In this document: positions 17,227 to 26,830 of the stretch, one piece after another
Numbering within the stretch: the first letter of the stretch is position 1
Layout: every line of letters begins with the position of its first letter
Source of the DNA: Zetaproteobacteria bacterium CG06_land_8_20_14_3_00_59_53
GTDB taxonomy: Bacteria; Pseudomonadota; Zetaproteobacteria; Mariprofundales; Mariprofundaceae
Length of the DNA stretch: 64,000 bases
NCBI GenBank assembly: GCA_002779605.1
Contig: PEWE01000030.1
Span: 124,001 to 188,000, forward strand
Direction: 5' to 3'
Translations under genes and position numbers: made by a program
The notes under the pieces: model-generated
Database searches by the model: none
Seen by the model: only the letters and a program-made list of their open reading frames with translations
Told to the model about the DNA's origin: nothing

Positions 17227-17910
17227 CTAGAGCCACCCCTCTTCCTTGAAAGACAGCACCTGCGTTCCCGCCACCAGAAAATGATCCAGCAGCTTGATAT
17301 CCAGCGGGGCACAGGCCTCAATCATACGCCGGGTCAGCGCCATATCCTCTTCACTGGCGCGCGCTGTGCCACCGGGATGATTGTGAAACAGGATCAGGCC
17401 CTTGGCATCGAGTTCCAGCGCCCGCTTCATCAGGTTGCGCGGATACACCGCAGTGCGGTCCACCGTGCCTTCGAACATGATCTGTGTGGCCAGCAGGCGA
17501 TGCTGCTGATCGGTAAACACCGCGCCGAAGCATTCCATGCCGCGCGACTGCAGCAAAAAGCGCAGATGTGCTTTGACCTTCTCCGGCCTGTCGAACACTG
17601 AACGCCCCGGCAAATCAGAAGCCAGATATCGCATCTCGGCCTGTTTGATGATACTCAGGAACACCGCCGCTTTCTCCCCCACGCCCGGCACCTGCGCCAA
17701 CTCCACCACCGGAGCATCAAATATCCCGGCCAGGGTGTGAAAGGTTTCAATCAGGCGTTTGGCCACCGGCTTTACGTCGATTCTCGGTATGGCGTAGGTA
17801 AGCAGCAACTCGACAACCTCGTCATCGCGAAAACCTTCAAAACCGTGCCCGGCGAAGCGCGCCCTGAGTCGTTCGCGATGCCCCCTGACCGATTCGTCCA
17901 CCGTTCCCAT
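17227..17910 (-). CDS. radC: RadC-type JAB/MPN domain protein
   Basis: 227 aa from ATG 17910 (MGTVDESVRGHRERLRARF). The frame is open upstream, but that part overlaps the divergent moeB gene and lacks family resemblance. An N-terminal helix-hairpin-helix part (VPGVGEKAAVFL) is followed by the JAB metalloprotease-like fold with the JAMM motif HNHPGG...SEED (His-x-His and Ser-x2-Asp). Widespread in bacteria. The name comes from an old DNA-repair assignment that has not held up, and the real activity is uncertain. Divergent from moeB. Confidence 0.88.
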   Translation of the reverse strand: MGTVDESVRGHRERLRARFAGHGFEGFRDDEVVELLLTYAIPRIDVKPVAKRLIETFHTLAGIFDAPVVELAQVPGVGEKAAVFLSIIKQAEMRYLASDLPGRSVFDRPEKVKAHLRFLLQSRGMECFGAVFTDQQHRLLATQIMFEGTVDRTAVYPRNLMKRALELDAKGLILFHNHPGGTARASEEDMALTRRMIEACAPLDIKLLDHFLVAGTQVLSFKEEGWL

Positions 17911-17988
17911 GCCGCATTTATACACCCGGCCCGACGAATTGAACAAGGACGCATTGAACAGGCCATCCCCTGCCGCCATAATCGGCTG

Positions 17989-19146
17989 ATGAACAGCATC
18001 CTTTCCCCCGAAGAACTTGCACGCTTCAACCGCCACATCATCCTGCCGCAGGTCGGCCTTGAAGGTCAGGAAAAGCTCAAGCAAGCGAAGGTGCTGTGTA
18101 TCGGTACCGGCGGACTGGGCAGCCCGATCGCGCTTTATCTATCCGCTGCCGGCGTGGGTACACTGGGCCTGGTGGATTTCGACGTGGTGGACGATTCCAA
18201 TCTGCAACGCCAGATCGCCCACTCCACAGCCGATATCGGTCGCCCGAAGGTGGAGAGCGCCCGCGACAAACTGATCGGCATCAACCCGCATCTTAAGGTG
18301 AACCTGCATGGCGAGGGCATCCGTCGAGACAATGTACGCGCCATCGTGCGCTCATACGATCTGGTAGTGGACGGCACCGATAACTTCCCGACACGCTATC
18401 TGGTCAACGATGCCTGTGTGCTGGAGGGCAAACCGCTGATCTATGCCTCGATCTTCCAGTTCGAAGGGCAGGCCACAGTATTCAACCATCAGGACGGCCC
18501 CTGCTATCGCTGCCTGTATCCCGAGCCGCCTCCGCCGGGCCTGGTGCCCTCCTGTGCCGAGGGCGGTGTACTGGGTGTGTTGCCGGGTGTGATCGGGGTC
18601 ATACAGGCCACCGAAGCCATCAAGATCATCCTCGGCAAGGGCAGCAGCCTGTCCGGACGATTGTTGTTGTACGATGCCATGGACATGAAATTCCGCGAGG
18701 TTAAGCTGCGCCGTGACCCTTCGTGCCCGGCCTGCGGTGACCATCCCGTCATCCACGAGGTCGTCGAGTACGAACAATTTTGCGGCCTGCCGCCCACCGA
18801 GACACAACGACAGGAGGAAGCCTTGGCTGACTACGACATCACCCCGAAGGAACTGAAAACCATGCTGGACGACAGCGACAAGCTGTTTGTACTGGATGTG
18901 CGCGAGCCGCACGAAATCGAGATCTGCGCCATCGATGGAACCTCGAAGATTCCGCTCGGCCAGATCGCCGAACGCTATGCCGAAGTCCCCAGCGATATGC
19001 CGGTGGTGGTGCACTGCAAGCTCGGCGGCCGTTCCGCGCAGGCGGTCGAGTTCCTGCGCTCCAGGGGCTACGACAATGTCATGAATCTGTCGGGCGGCAT
19101 CATCCGCTGGATCGACGACATCGACGGCTCACTGACCAAATACTGA
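17989..19146 (+). CDS. moeB: MoeB/ThiF-type adenylyltransferase fused to rhodanese
   Basis: 385 aa, start ATG 17989 (MNSILSPEELARFNRHIILP). The E1-like domain has the ATP loop GTGGLGS (39-45), conserved Cys189 (SCAEGG) and zinc cysteines 172/175 and 246/249. The C-terminal rhodanese domain (about 283-385) has the active Cys343 in VVHCKLGGRSA. In this MoeZ-like layout the first domain adenylates the C-terminal Gly-Gly of a sulfur carrier (MoaD, ThiS or similar) and the rhodanese supplies sulfur. Which carrier is served cannot be told from here, since no moaD, thiS or cysO is adjacent. Confidence 0.92.
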   Translation: MNSILSPEELARFNRHIILPQVGLEGQEKLKQAKVLCIGTGGLGSPIALYLSAAGVGTLGLVDFDVVDDSNLQRQIAHSTADIGRPKVESARDKLIGINPHLKVNLHGEGIRRDNVRAIVRSYDLVVDGTDNFPTRYLVNDACVLEGKPLIYASIFQFEGQATVFNHQDGPCYRCLYPEPPPPGLVPSCAEGGVLGVLPGVIGVIQATEAIKIILGKGSSLSGRLLLYDAMDMKFREVKLRRDPSCPACGDHPVIHEVVEYEQFCGLPPTETQRQEEALADYDITPKELKTMLDDSDKLFVLDVREPHEIEICAIDGTSKIPLGQIAERYAEVPSDMPVVVHCKLGGRSAQAVEFLRSRGYDNVMNLSGGIIRWIDDIDGSLTKY

Positions 19147-19173
19147 TTACTGCCGGAGTTGGCAGTTCTAAAT

Positions 19174-19205
19174 AAAAACGGGCCGGATTATCCAGCCCGT
19201 TTTTA
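19174..19205. terminator. Bidirectional terminator between moeB and lpxC
   Basis: Stem AAAACGGGC / GCCCGTTTT around an 11-base centre that can pair further (GGAT/ATCC), with A-run and T-run on the two sides. It serves both convergent genes. Confidence 0.9.
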
Positions 19206-19231
19206 TTTGATCGTATGAAGACAGCTGCGGG

Positions 19232-20143
19232 TTAAACCGGTTGAGCGGCCGTCTGCTCCTGCATGGACTGCACGGCCGAATCCTCGGCTTTGAGCTCTTC
19301 GATGCACCATGCCGAGGCATCGGCCAGCAGGGCCGAAACCAGACGGTGGTTCATGTCATGACCGGTACGCTCGCCTTCAAAGGCACCGACCACCGGAAGA
19401 CCGGCCAGCGACAGATCGCCGACGGTATCCAGAATCTTGTGGCGCACGCATTCATCCTCGTAACGCAGGCCGCCTTCGTTCACCACGCGGAAGGCATCCA
19501 GCACGATGGCGTTCTCCAGCGAACCGCCCAGCGCAAGACCGGCCTTCTGCAGGGCTTCGATCTCGTGCAGGAACCCGAAGGTGCGCGCACGCGCCACTTC
19601 GCGGGTGTAAGCCTGGGTGGAGAAATCGATATGCGCTTCACGATGACGCAGCAGCGGATGATCGTAATCCAGCAGGTAGCTGATCTTGAAGCCGCGCGCC
19701 GGATGCAGACTGCATTCGCGGTTGCCGTCCTGCACCGTCACCTTCTTCAGCACGCGGATCACTTTCTTGGCAGCCGACTGCTCGCGGATACCTGCGCACT
19801 GGATGAGGAACACGAAGGGTGCCGAAGAACCATCCATGATCGGCACTTCAGGACCGTCCACTTCGATAATAGCATTGTCGATACCCAGACCGGCAAGGGC
19901 TGAAAGCAGATGCTCGACGGTGCCGATATACACATCATCGCGGCCCAGCGTCGTGCACATGCGGGTATCGGTGACGAACTCGGAACGTGCAGGAATCTCG
20001 GTAACCTTATCGTCATGCAGGCGATGGAACACGATGCCGGCATCCACCGGCGCAGGGCGAAGCCAAAGTCCGACCTTATGCCCGGAGTGCAGGCCGATGC
20101 CACTGCATCGAATCGGATGCTTCAGGGTTCTCTGCGGAATCAT
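19232..20143 (-). CDS. lpxC: UDP-3-O-acyl-N-acetylglucosamine deacetylase
   Basis: Zinc enzyme for the first committed step of lipid A synthesis. 303 aa, close to the E. coli length. Expected zinc ligands are His78 (GTVEHLLSALAG), His235 and Asp239 (RHKILDTVGDL); the catalytic His262 is in GHDMNH. GGAGG lies 5 bases before ATG 20143. It is the last gene of the division cluster, 168 bases after ftsZ, the same order as in E. coli. That gap may carry its own promoter. Confidence 0.97.
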   Translation of the reverse strand: MIPQRTLKHPIRCSGIGLHSGHKVGLWLRPAPVDAGIVFHRLHDDKVTEIPARSEFVTDTRMCTTLGRDDVYIGTVEHLLSALAGLGIDNAIIEVDGPEVPIMDGSSAPFVFLIQCAGIREQSAAKKVIRVLKKVTVQDGNRECSLHPARGFKISYLLDYDHPLLRHREAHIDFSTQAYTREVARARTFGFLHEIEALQKAGLALGGSLENAIVLDAFRVVNEGGLRYEDECVRHKILDTVGDLSLAGLPVVGAFEGERTGHDMNHRLVSALLADASAWCIEELKAEDSAVQSMQEQTAAQPV

Positions 20144-20311
20144 GGATACCTCCGGGTCTGTTTAAACAATCGTATCCGGCTTAACAGGCGTGCTCAGACT
20201 ACCCGTGTCGGGAAGGGTATACGTGACGCATACCACAAACCCCGCGCATGGTGCCATATTGCACGCTGCCCGCAAAGCCTTGTTTGACGAATGGTTTGCC
20301 TTTGCTCTACC

Positions 20312-21505
20312 TCAATCCGCCTGCCTGCGAATCCATGTCGGCACCTGCAGGGTTTCCTCGTCATAGGCCAGATTCTGACCGGAGACAGCGGCAACTGCAC
20401 TGCGCGCACCCATCGGCATGGACTCATGAGCGCCACCCATCGGAGCGGCCTCGAAACCGCCGCCCATCATGATGCTGGATACCGGTGCCTTCACCGGTTC
20501 CTTGTGGCTGGTGACACTGGTCAGACGCACACCGGCCTCGCCGGCCAGCCCTGTTGCCACCACGGTCACGCGCATCTCATCGCCGGCGGACTGGTCGTAC
20601 ACCATACCGCAGATGATATTGGCATCTTCATCGGCCATGTTATGGATGATGCTCACGGCTTCATCGTACTCGGCCAGCGTCATATCTTCGTTGCCAGTGA
20701 CATTGACCAGGATGCCGCGGGCACCGTGGATATCGACATCCTCCAGCAGAGGAGAGGAGATGGCGCGCTCAGCCGCTTCGCATGCACGGTTCTCGCCGCT
20801 TGCCACACCGCTGCCCATCATGGCCATACCGGCGGTGTCGCTCATCACGGCCTTCACATCGGCAAAGTCGACGTTCATGTAGCCTGTATGGGTGATCAGC
20901 TCGGCGATGCCCTTCACAGCCTGCAACAGCACATCATCGGCCTTGCGGAATGCCTCCAGCATGGTCGTGTGCTTGCCGACCGCCCCGATCAGCTTCTGGT
21001 TCGGGATGATGATCAGCGTATCCACATTGCGCGACAGCTCGGCGATGCCGGCCTCGGCCTGACGTAGACGACGCTTGCCCTCGAAATTGAACGGCTTGGT
21101 GACCACGGCGACGGTCAGGATGCCCAGTTCCTTGGCAACCTCTGCAATCACCGGCGCACCACCGGTCCCCGTGCCGCCGCCCATGCCTGCGGTGATGAAC
21201 ACCATGTCGGTATCGGCCAGCACCTCGCGCAGGCGGTTCTTCTCGGCCTCCGCTGCGGTTTTACCGGTCTGCGGATCGGCACCCGCGCCCAGCCCGCGCG
21301 TGATGTCCGTACCCAGCTGGATCTTGATATCCGCCCGGCTCATCTGAATAGCCTGCGAGTCGGTGTTGGCGACGATAAAGTCCACCCCGCGCAGGTTCTG
21401 GCTGATCATATTGTTCAGTGCATTGCCGCCGCCGCCACCGACACCGACCACCTTCAATCGGGCCGACTGGCCCAGCGTGTCATCCAAAGTAAATAGTGTA
21501 TCCAT
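20312..21505 (-). CDS. ftsZ: Cell division GTPase FtsZ
   Basis: Tubulin-like GTPase that forms the division ring. I set the start at ATG 21505 (MDTLFTLDDTLGQSARLKVV, 397 aa) because AGGAGGAG lies just upstream. The ATG 42 bases earlier lacks such a site. Visible: GVGGGGGNALNNMI, the tubulin signature GGGTGTG (109-115), the T7-loop region and the C-terminal anchor peptide LQVPTWIRRQAD, which binds FtsA and ZipA-like partners. It lies 118 bases downstream of ftsA, a likely place for a separate ftsZ promoter. Confidence 0.97.
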   Translation of the reverse strand: MDTLFTLDDTLGQSARLKVVGVGGGGGNALNNMISQNLRGVDFIVANTDSQAIQMSRADIKIQLGTDITRGLGAGADPQTGKTAAEAEKNRLREVLADTDMVFITAGMGGGTGTGGAPVIAEVAKELGILTVAVVTKPFNFEGKRRLRQAEAGIAELSRNVDTLIIIPNQKLIGAVGKHTTMLEAFRKADDVLLQAVKGIAELITHTGYMNVDFADVKAVMSDTAGMAMMGSGVASGENRACEAAERAISSPLLEDVDIHGARGILVNVTGNEDMTLAEYDEAVSIIHNMADEDANIICGMVYDQSAGDEMRVTVVATGLAGEAGVRLTSVTSHKEPVKAPVSSIMMGGGFEAAPMGGAHESMPMGARSAVAAVSGQNLAYDEETLQVPTWIRRQAD

Positions 21506-21623
21506 AATCTCCTCCTGATTTTCCCTTTCGTTATTTGTATCAGCCACCGGCTGCCCTGTTCCTGTTCATTCTGCCAAATCCATTGCCTTGTATTCCGCCA
21601 CCCGTCGCTCAATCACCCATGCA

Positions 21624-22859
21624 TCAACCATCATCCCCGAACCACTGCCGCACCCTTGCAAAGAACCGGCTAAGCACCGACGGACCGCCGCGACCCACAG
21701 CGACCGACGATGTCTGCCGATAGTTGAAGCCATAACGAATCAGGCCGACTCCGGTGGCATACATCGGACTGGAGACAACATCCACCAACCCGCCCACGCC
21801 ATCGGGACGACCCAAACGTACAGGCATATCGAAAATTTCCTCGGCCAGATCCACCATACCTTCCAGCAAGCTGCTGCCGCCTGTGATCACCAGCCCCGCG
21901 GCCAGCAATTCCTGATAACCGGAGCGCGTCAGCTCGGCCTTCACCAGTTCGTACAATTCCTCGACTCGCGGCTCGAGAATCTGCGCCATAACCTGTCTGG
22001 GCATCGGCCGAGGTGGCCGTCCGCCAACGCTCGGAATTTCGATCTGCTCTTCCGGAGACACCATGGAGACCATGCATGCGCCGTATTTGCGTTTCAGTTG
22101 ATCCGCCTCCCGGGCACTGGTGCGCAGACCGACCACAAGATCGTTGGTCAGATGATCACCGCCGATAGGAATCACCGCCGTGTGGCGGATGGCTCCGTCG
22201 AGGAACACCGCTATATCGGAGGTGCCACCGCCGATATCCACCAGCGCCACGCCGATATCCTTTTCGTCCTGATTCAGCACAGCCTCGCTGGAAGCCACCT
22301 GTTCGAGCACCATATCGGCCACATCAAGGCCGCAACGGTTACAGCATTTGATGATGTTCTGTGCCGAGGACACCGCACCGGTGACGATATGCACCTTCAC
22401 CTCGAGGCGGACACCGCTCATGCCGATGGGCTCGCGTATACCGTCCTGCGCATCGATGATGTATTCCTGCGGCAGGATGTGGAGGATCTTCTGATCTGCC
22501 GGGATCTTCATGGCGCGCGCCGCATCCACCACGCGATCAACATCCTCGGCGGTCACTTCGCCACCCTTGGTGGCGACCACGCCGTGACTGTTGTAGCCGC
22601 GGATATGCGAGCCGGCGATACCGGTGAATACGGATTTGATCTCGATGCCGGCCATCAGCTCGGCTTCCTCGACCGCCAGTTTGATGGACTCCACCGTACT
22701 CTCGATATTCACCACCACGCCCTTGCGCAGACCGTGCGACGGGTGTGTACCGATACCGATCACGTCCAGTCTGCCGTCAGGGCCCGCCTCGGCGACCACG
22801 CAGGCGATCTTGCTGGTGCCGATATCCAGTCCGACATATATCTGATCGTGCTTGGACAT
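21624..22859 (-). CDS. ftsA: Cell division protein FtsA
   Basis: Actin-like membrane tether for FtsZ, 411 aa. Visible: phosphate-1 loop VGLDIGTSKIACVV, the SHDS-type insert (1C domain), the second phosphate loop ALVDIGGGTSDIAVF, adenosine motif VITGGSSLLEG and a C-terminal amphipathic tail LSRFFARVRQWFGDDG for membrane binding. Start ATG 22859 shares one base with the ftsQ stop (TAATG). Confidence 0.96.
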   Translation of the reverse strand: MSKHDQIYVGLDIGTSKIACVVAEAGPDGRLDVIGIGTHPSHGLRKGVVVNIESTVESIKLAVEEAELMAGIEIKSVFTGIAGSHIRGYNSHGVVATKGGEVTAEDVDRVVDAARAMKIPADQKILHILPQEYIIDAQDGIREPIGMSGVRLEVKVHIVTGAVSSAQNIIKCCNRCGLDVADMVLEQVASSEAVLNQDEKDIGVALVDIGGGTSDIAVFLDGAIRHTAVIPIGGDHLTNDLVVGLRTSAREADQLKRKYGACMVSMVSPEEQIEIPSVGGRPPRPMPRQVMAQILEPRVEELYELVKAELTRSGYQELLAAGLVITGGSSLLEGMVDLAEEIFDMPVRLGRPDGVGGLVDVVSSPMYATGVGLIRYGFNYRQTSSVAVGRGGPSVLSRFFARVRQWFGDDG

Positions 22860-23617
22860 TATACCATGCCTCCAAGTTTTGATTTGCGTATGAACCAGCG
22901 TGTCGATGCGCGTACATCCACCCGCCAGTCGCCATCTTTCCAGCGATGATCCTGCATCAGGGCCATCACCTGCCCGATACGTTCGGCAGCGCCATCACCC
23001 TTGGGTAACAACCAGCAGCGCCCTCGGTCGAAATTCAGTTTCCAGCCATCCGGTTCAGCGATCCATTCACTGAGGGTCGCGTAGCGTGCATCGTCCATCT
23101 GTTTCAGGCGCAGCATTAGCGCCACGCTTTGCTTCACCTCATCGGCGGGAACGCGCAACACAGGCAGATCCAGTCCCTCGCCGGGTTTCAGCGGGCGGTA
23201 TGCCAGACCATGACCATCCACCAGCTGCACCGTGCCCGACGTATCGCTCCACAGCGCCACCGGCATGCGCATGCTGGCCGAGATCTCCAGCCTGTCGGGC
23301 AGGTGTCGGGAGATATTCACCTCTGCCAGATCCGGCAGGCTGTCCAGCAAACGGGAGCGCAACAGCGAGGGCCATGCATGCGCCAGATCAAGCGGCTGCA
23401 TATCGTTCAATTGCTTGTCGATGGCGGTTTCCAGTGCCTCGGGAACGCCATGCACCTGCCATGACTGCACCGCCAGCGCCTGATTCAGCCACCAGCCCGC
23501 AGCCAGCAGCAGGCAGGCAACCGAGGCCAGCGCCATCCCGCGCAGCAGCCCGAAGAGCACGCGTCTGGGCGAAACGACGGAACGGGTCGGAGCGCGACGA
23601 CGATTCGTCTGACTCAT
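22859..23617 (-). CDS. ftsQ: Cell division protein FtsQ
   Basis: Bitopic divisome protein linking early and late division proteins. 252 aa from ATG 23617 (MSQTNRRRAPTRS) with GGGGAGG 4 bases upstream. A basic cytoplasmic head and one transmembrane segment (about 27-47) precede the POTRA region starting SWQVHGV and the FtsQ beta domain. Sequence is divergent, as is normal for FtsQ; position between ddl and ftsA secures the call. The ATG overlaps the ddl stop by 4 bases. Confidence 0.92.
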   Translation of the reverse strand: MSQTNRRRAPTRSVVSPRRVLFGLLRGMALASVACLLLAAGWWLNQALAVQSWQVHGVPEALETAIDKQLNDMQPLDLAHAWPSLLRSRLLDSLPDLAEVNISRHLPDRLEISASMRMPVALWSDTSGTVQLVDGHGLAYRPLKPGEGLDLPVLRVPADEVKQSVALMLRLKQMDDARYATLSEWIAEPDGWKLNFDRGRCWLLPKGDGAAERIGQVMALMQDHRWKDGDWRVDVRASTRWFIRKSKLGGMV

Positions 23618-24549
23618 GACCTCCCCTCCCCGCCGCCATCCAGCGGCGATTTCAGAGAGGCTGTCTGCAGCAGCTTCATGCACAGGGCATCGAAATCCAT
23701 ACCGGCAGCGGCAGCCGACTTGGGCAGCAGGCTGGTTTCGGTCATGCCGGGAATCGTATTCACTTCAAGCACCACCGGTTCACCGCCATCGGACACGATG
23801 ATGTCCACGCGCGGCGCACCCTCGCATCCGGTGGCGCGCACAGCCTCTTCTGCGCGCTGCATGCACAGGCCCATGGTTTCGGCAGGCAGCCGCGCCGGAC
23901 AGAAATATTGCGTGGCTCCGGCGGTGTATTTCGAGGCGTAGTCGTACACGCCGGATTTCGGCGCCACCTCGACAGGCGGCAGCGCATCGCCGCCCAGTAC
24001 CGCCACGGCGATCTCCACACCGGCGACCGGCATCTCGGCCATCCAGCCGTGCACATCCGCGATCCCCAGCGCCTGCCATTCGGCCTGATTGTTCACCCTG
24101 TGCAGGCCCACGCTGGACCCCTCGGCCACAGGTTTAACGAACACCGGATAGCGCAAGGGCCCCGACACGCTCAATGGAATATCCACCGGCACCTTGACCC
24201 CGGCGCGCTGCAGCACGGCCTTGGTCAAAGCCTTATCCATGCACAGCGAGGAGGCGGTGACACCGGAGCCGGTATAAGGGATGCGCAGTATCTCCAGCAG
24301 ACCCTGCACACAGCCATCCTCGCCCCAGGTGCCATGCAGGGCGATGAAGGCGGTATTGATGCCTGCGTCACGGATCTGTGCGACCCAGTCGCTGGTCAGA
24401 TCGATGCCGACTGCATCCACGCCGCCCCGTGTAAGCGCAGCCAGCACGGCCTTGCCGGAGCGCAAAGAAACCTCGCGCTCACTGGACACGCCGCCCATCA
24501 GCACACCGACACGTCCGGCGGCAGTGGAGTTCAACACTGCGGCATTCAT
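23614..24549 (-). CDS. ddl: D-alanine--D-alanine ligase
   Basis: ATP-grasp enzyme joining two D-Ala for the peptidoglycan stem. 311 aa. Visible: N-terminal VGVLMGGVSSEREVSLRSG, FIALHGTWGEDGCVQGLLE, YPVFVKPVAEGSSVGLHRV and the Mg site region VLEVNTIPGMTETSL. Coupled on both sides (murB and ftsQ) by ATGA overlaps. Confidence 0.96.
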   Translation of the reverse strand: MNAAVLNSTAAGRVGVLMGGVSSEREVSLRSGKAVLAALTRGGVDAVGIDLTSDWVAQIRDAGINTAFIALHGTWGEDGCVQGLLEILRIPYTGSGVTASSLCMDKALTKAVLQRAGVKVPVDIPLSVSGPLRYPVFVKPVAEGSSVGLHRVNNQAEWQALGIADVHGWMAEMPVAGVEIAVAVLGGDALPPVEVAPKSGVYDYASKYTAGATQYFCPARLPAETMGLCMQRAEEAVRATGCEGAPRVDIIVSDGGEPVVLEVNTIPGMTETSLLPKSAAAAGMDFDALCMKLLQTASLKSPLDGGGEGRS

Positions 24550-25439
24550 GCCGACTCTCCCAGCATGCGTACTTCGGGCTCGAGATTCACCCCGAACTGT
24601 TTTTTCACAGTACTCTGTGCCAACCGGATCAGGGCCAGCACATCGCCGCTCGATGCCTCGTTATCGTTGACAATAAAATTCGCATGCTTGGCGGAAATAC
24701 TCGCCCCGCCGATACGATGCCCTTTCAGCCCTGCGGCCTCGATCAGACGCGCGGCATGATCGCCCGGCGGGTTCTTGAACACCGAACCGCAATTCGGCAA
24801 CTCCAGCGGCTGTGTGAGGCTGCGCCGGCTTCTCATCTGGCGGATATTTTCGCGCACCGCCTCGCCGTCGCCCTGTTGCAGCGTGAACTCAGCCGATACC
24901 ACCAGCGAACCGTGCGGCAACCTGGTGTGCCGATAGGACATCTCCAGCTGCGAGGCCTGCAATTCCTGCACTTCGCCGTCACGCCGCACCACGCGGATGC
25001 GGGTCAGACAATCGGCCACCTGCTGCCCGAAGGCACCGGCATTCATCACCACACCGCCACCCACATCACCGGGTACCGTGGCCATGAACTCCAGACCTGT
25101 CAGCCCGTGATCGGCACAGATACGCGACACCCGGCTCATGCGCACACCGCATTCGGCAGTCAACGTGCTCTCATACACCTGGATATGATTCAGATTGCTC
25201 AGATCCAGCACCACACCGTCAAAGCCGGTATCCGGCGGCAGCAGGTTGCTGCCACGACCCAGCGGCAGCAGCGCGATCCCCGTGGGAATACAAAGCATCG
25301 CGGCGCACAGGGCATCCTGATTTTCCGGACGGAAGAACCAGCGCGCCGGCCCGCCCACGCCGAGCGTGGTGTGGCTGGCCAGCGGCTCGTCTTGCAGCAC
25401 GCTGCCGTAGCCCTGCAGGATATTCACCCAGTCGTTCAT
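24546..25439 (-). CDS. murB: UDP-N-acetylenolpyruvoylglucosamine reductase
   Basis: FAD enzyme that reduces UDP-GlcNAc-enolpyruvate to UDP-MurNAc. 297 aa. Visible: HTTLGVGGPARWFF, LGRGSNLL, FMATVPGDVGGGVVMNAGAFG and PNCGSVFKNPPGDHAARLIE. The proton-donor position of the last motif is Cys here rather than the Ser of E. coli, a known variant. Overlaps murC by 4 bases. Confidence 0.96.
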   Translation of the reverse strand: MNDWVNILQGYGSVLQDEPLASHTTLGVGGPARWFFRPENQDALCAAMLCIPTGIALLPLGRGSNLLPPDTGFDGVVLDLSNLNHIQVYESTLTAECGVRMSRVSRICADHGLTGLEFMATVPGDVGGGVVMNAGAFGQQVADCLTRIRVVRRDGEVQELQASQLEMSYRHTRLPHGSLVVSAEFTLQQGDGEAVRENIRQMRSRRSLTQPLELPNCGSVFKNPPGDHAARLIEAAGLKGHRIGGASISAKHANFIVNDNEASSGDVLALIRLAQSTVKKQFGVNLEPEVRMLGESA

Positions 25440-26830
25440 GACCGTTGACCGCCCGCCGGACTACCCAGGTCTTTGCGCAGCGATGCCGCCAGACCGCCGA
25501 TCGAGCCTGCCCCCATCAGCAGCACAACCCGCCCTTCGGCCAGTCCTTTGATTGCGATCTCGCGCGCTTCGTTCAGATCGGCACAGCTGCGCACATTGCG
25601 ATGACCGCGCTGCTGCATGCCGCTTGCCATGATCTCGCTGTTCACCCCGTCGATTTCCTTCTCGCCGGCTGCATAAACAGGCAGCAGCACCACCTCGGCG
25701 GCATCGTCGAAGGCACCGAGGAACTCGTTCATCAGATCGCGGCTGCGGGTGTAGCGATGCGGCTGGAACAGCACCAGCACTTGCTCATCCGGCCAGCTCA
25801 GCCGTGCCGTCGCCAGGGTTGCCATGACCTCGGCCGGATGATGGCCGTAATCGTCCACCAGCGTGCCGCTACCCAGCTTTATGGTCTGGAAACGACGCTG
25901 GATTCCGGAGAAAGATTGCATGCCCTTGCAGATGGTCGGCATATCCATACCCAGTTCGCGCAACACGGCCACGGCTGCCAGCGCGTTCTCGGCATTGTGA
26001 TATCCCGGCATCGGCAGCTCGAAACTGACCTGCTCGCCGCCATCGGCATAACCGAAGGTGATGCGCTGACCGCCGGCGCGTGTCTCAATATCCAGAATAT
26101 GGTAATCGGCCTGCGGACTGCGCCCGTAGGTGCTCACGGCCTTATGCAGGTCGTCGCGCAGCAGTGCCACATTGGGATGCTCATGATGCAGCACCGCCCG
26201 CCCGTAGAACGGCACGGAATTGACGAACTGGCGGAACGCGGCCAGCAGGTGATCGAAATCGCCATAGTGATCCAGATGCTCGGGATCGATATTGCTGACC
26301 ACGGCGATGGTCGGCGACAGACGCAGGAAAGAGCCATCGCTTTCATCGGCCTCGGCCACCAGATAGGGGCTTTCGCCCAGCCGCGAATTATCCCCGCTGG
26401 CGATCAGACGTCCGCCGATTACATAGGTCGGGTCCAGTCCTGCGACTTCCATACCGTGGGCGATCAGCGAGGTGATGGTGGTCTTGCCATGGCTTCCGGC
26501 CACCGCGATGCCCTGTTTCATGCGCATCAGTTCGGCCAGCATCTCGGCGCGCGGGATCACCGGGATGCCCCGGGCCTGCGCCTCGACGATTTCCGCATTG
26601 TCCGGCTTGATGGCCGAAGATGCGACCACCACCTGGGCTTTGCCAAGCTGCCCGGCAGCATGCCCGACAAACACGGCGATACCCAGTGCACGCAGGCGCT
26701 CGACATTCGGGCTTTCCGCCGCATCCGAGCCCTGCACCGAGTATCCCTGATTATGCAGCACTTCGGCGATGCCGCTCATGCCGATACCGCCGATGCCGGT
26801 GAAATGGATGCATTGCACGCGACCTTTCAT
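25436..26830 (-). CDS. murC: UDP-N-acetylmuramate--L-alanine ligase
   Basis: Adds the first amino acid of the stem peptide. 464 aa from ATG 26830 (MKGRVQCIHFTGIGGIGMSG), with GGAGG 7 bases upstream; an in-frame codon 18 bases earlier is less likely. Visible: the ATP loop AVAGSHGKTTITSL, EADESDGSF, the H-Y-N-A-N motif as GYHNAENALAAVAV and DDYGHHPAEV. Overlaps murG and murB by 4 bases each. Confidence 0.96.
   Translation of the reverse strand: MKGRVQCIHFTGIGGIGMSGIAEVLHNQGYSVQGSDAAESPNVERLRALGIAVFVGHAAGQLGKAQVVVASSAIKPDNAEIVEAQARGIPVIPRAEMLAELMRMKQGIAVAGSHGKTTITSLIAHGMEVAGLDPTYVIGGRLIASGDNSRLGESPYLVAEADESDGSFLRLSPTIAVVSNIDPEHLDHYGDFDHLLAAFRQFVNSVPFYGRAVLHHEHPNVALLRDDLHKAVSTYGRSPQADYHILDIETRAGGQRITFGYADGGEQVSFELPMPGYHNAENALAAVAVLRELGMDMPTICKGMQSFSGIQRRFQTIKLGSGTLVDDYGHHPAEVMATLATARLSWPDEQVLVLFQPHRYTRSRDLMNEFLGAFDDAAEVVLLPVYAAGEKEIDGVNSEIMASGMQQRGHRNVRSCADLNEAREIAIKGLAEGRVVLLMGAGSIGGLAASLRKDLGSPAGGQRS

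Noticed and set aside
20144-20311. Gap between ftsZ and lpxC as site of a small RNA or gene
   Set aside because: No T-tailed hairpin, no frame with a ribosome site. Probably just leader and promoter for lpxC.
24780-24810. MurB with Cys instead of Ser in the proton-donor motif as a broken enzyme
   Set aside because: This Cys variant is known in working MurB proteins and all other motifs are intact.
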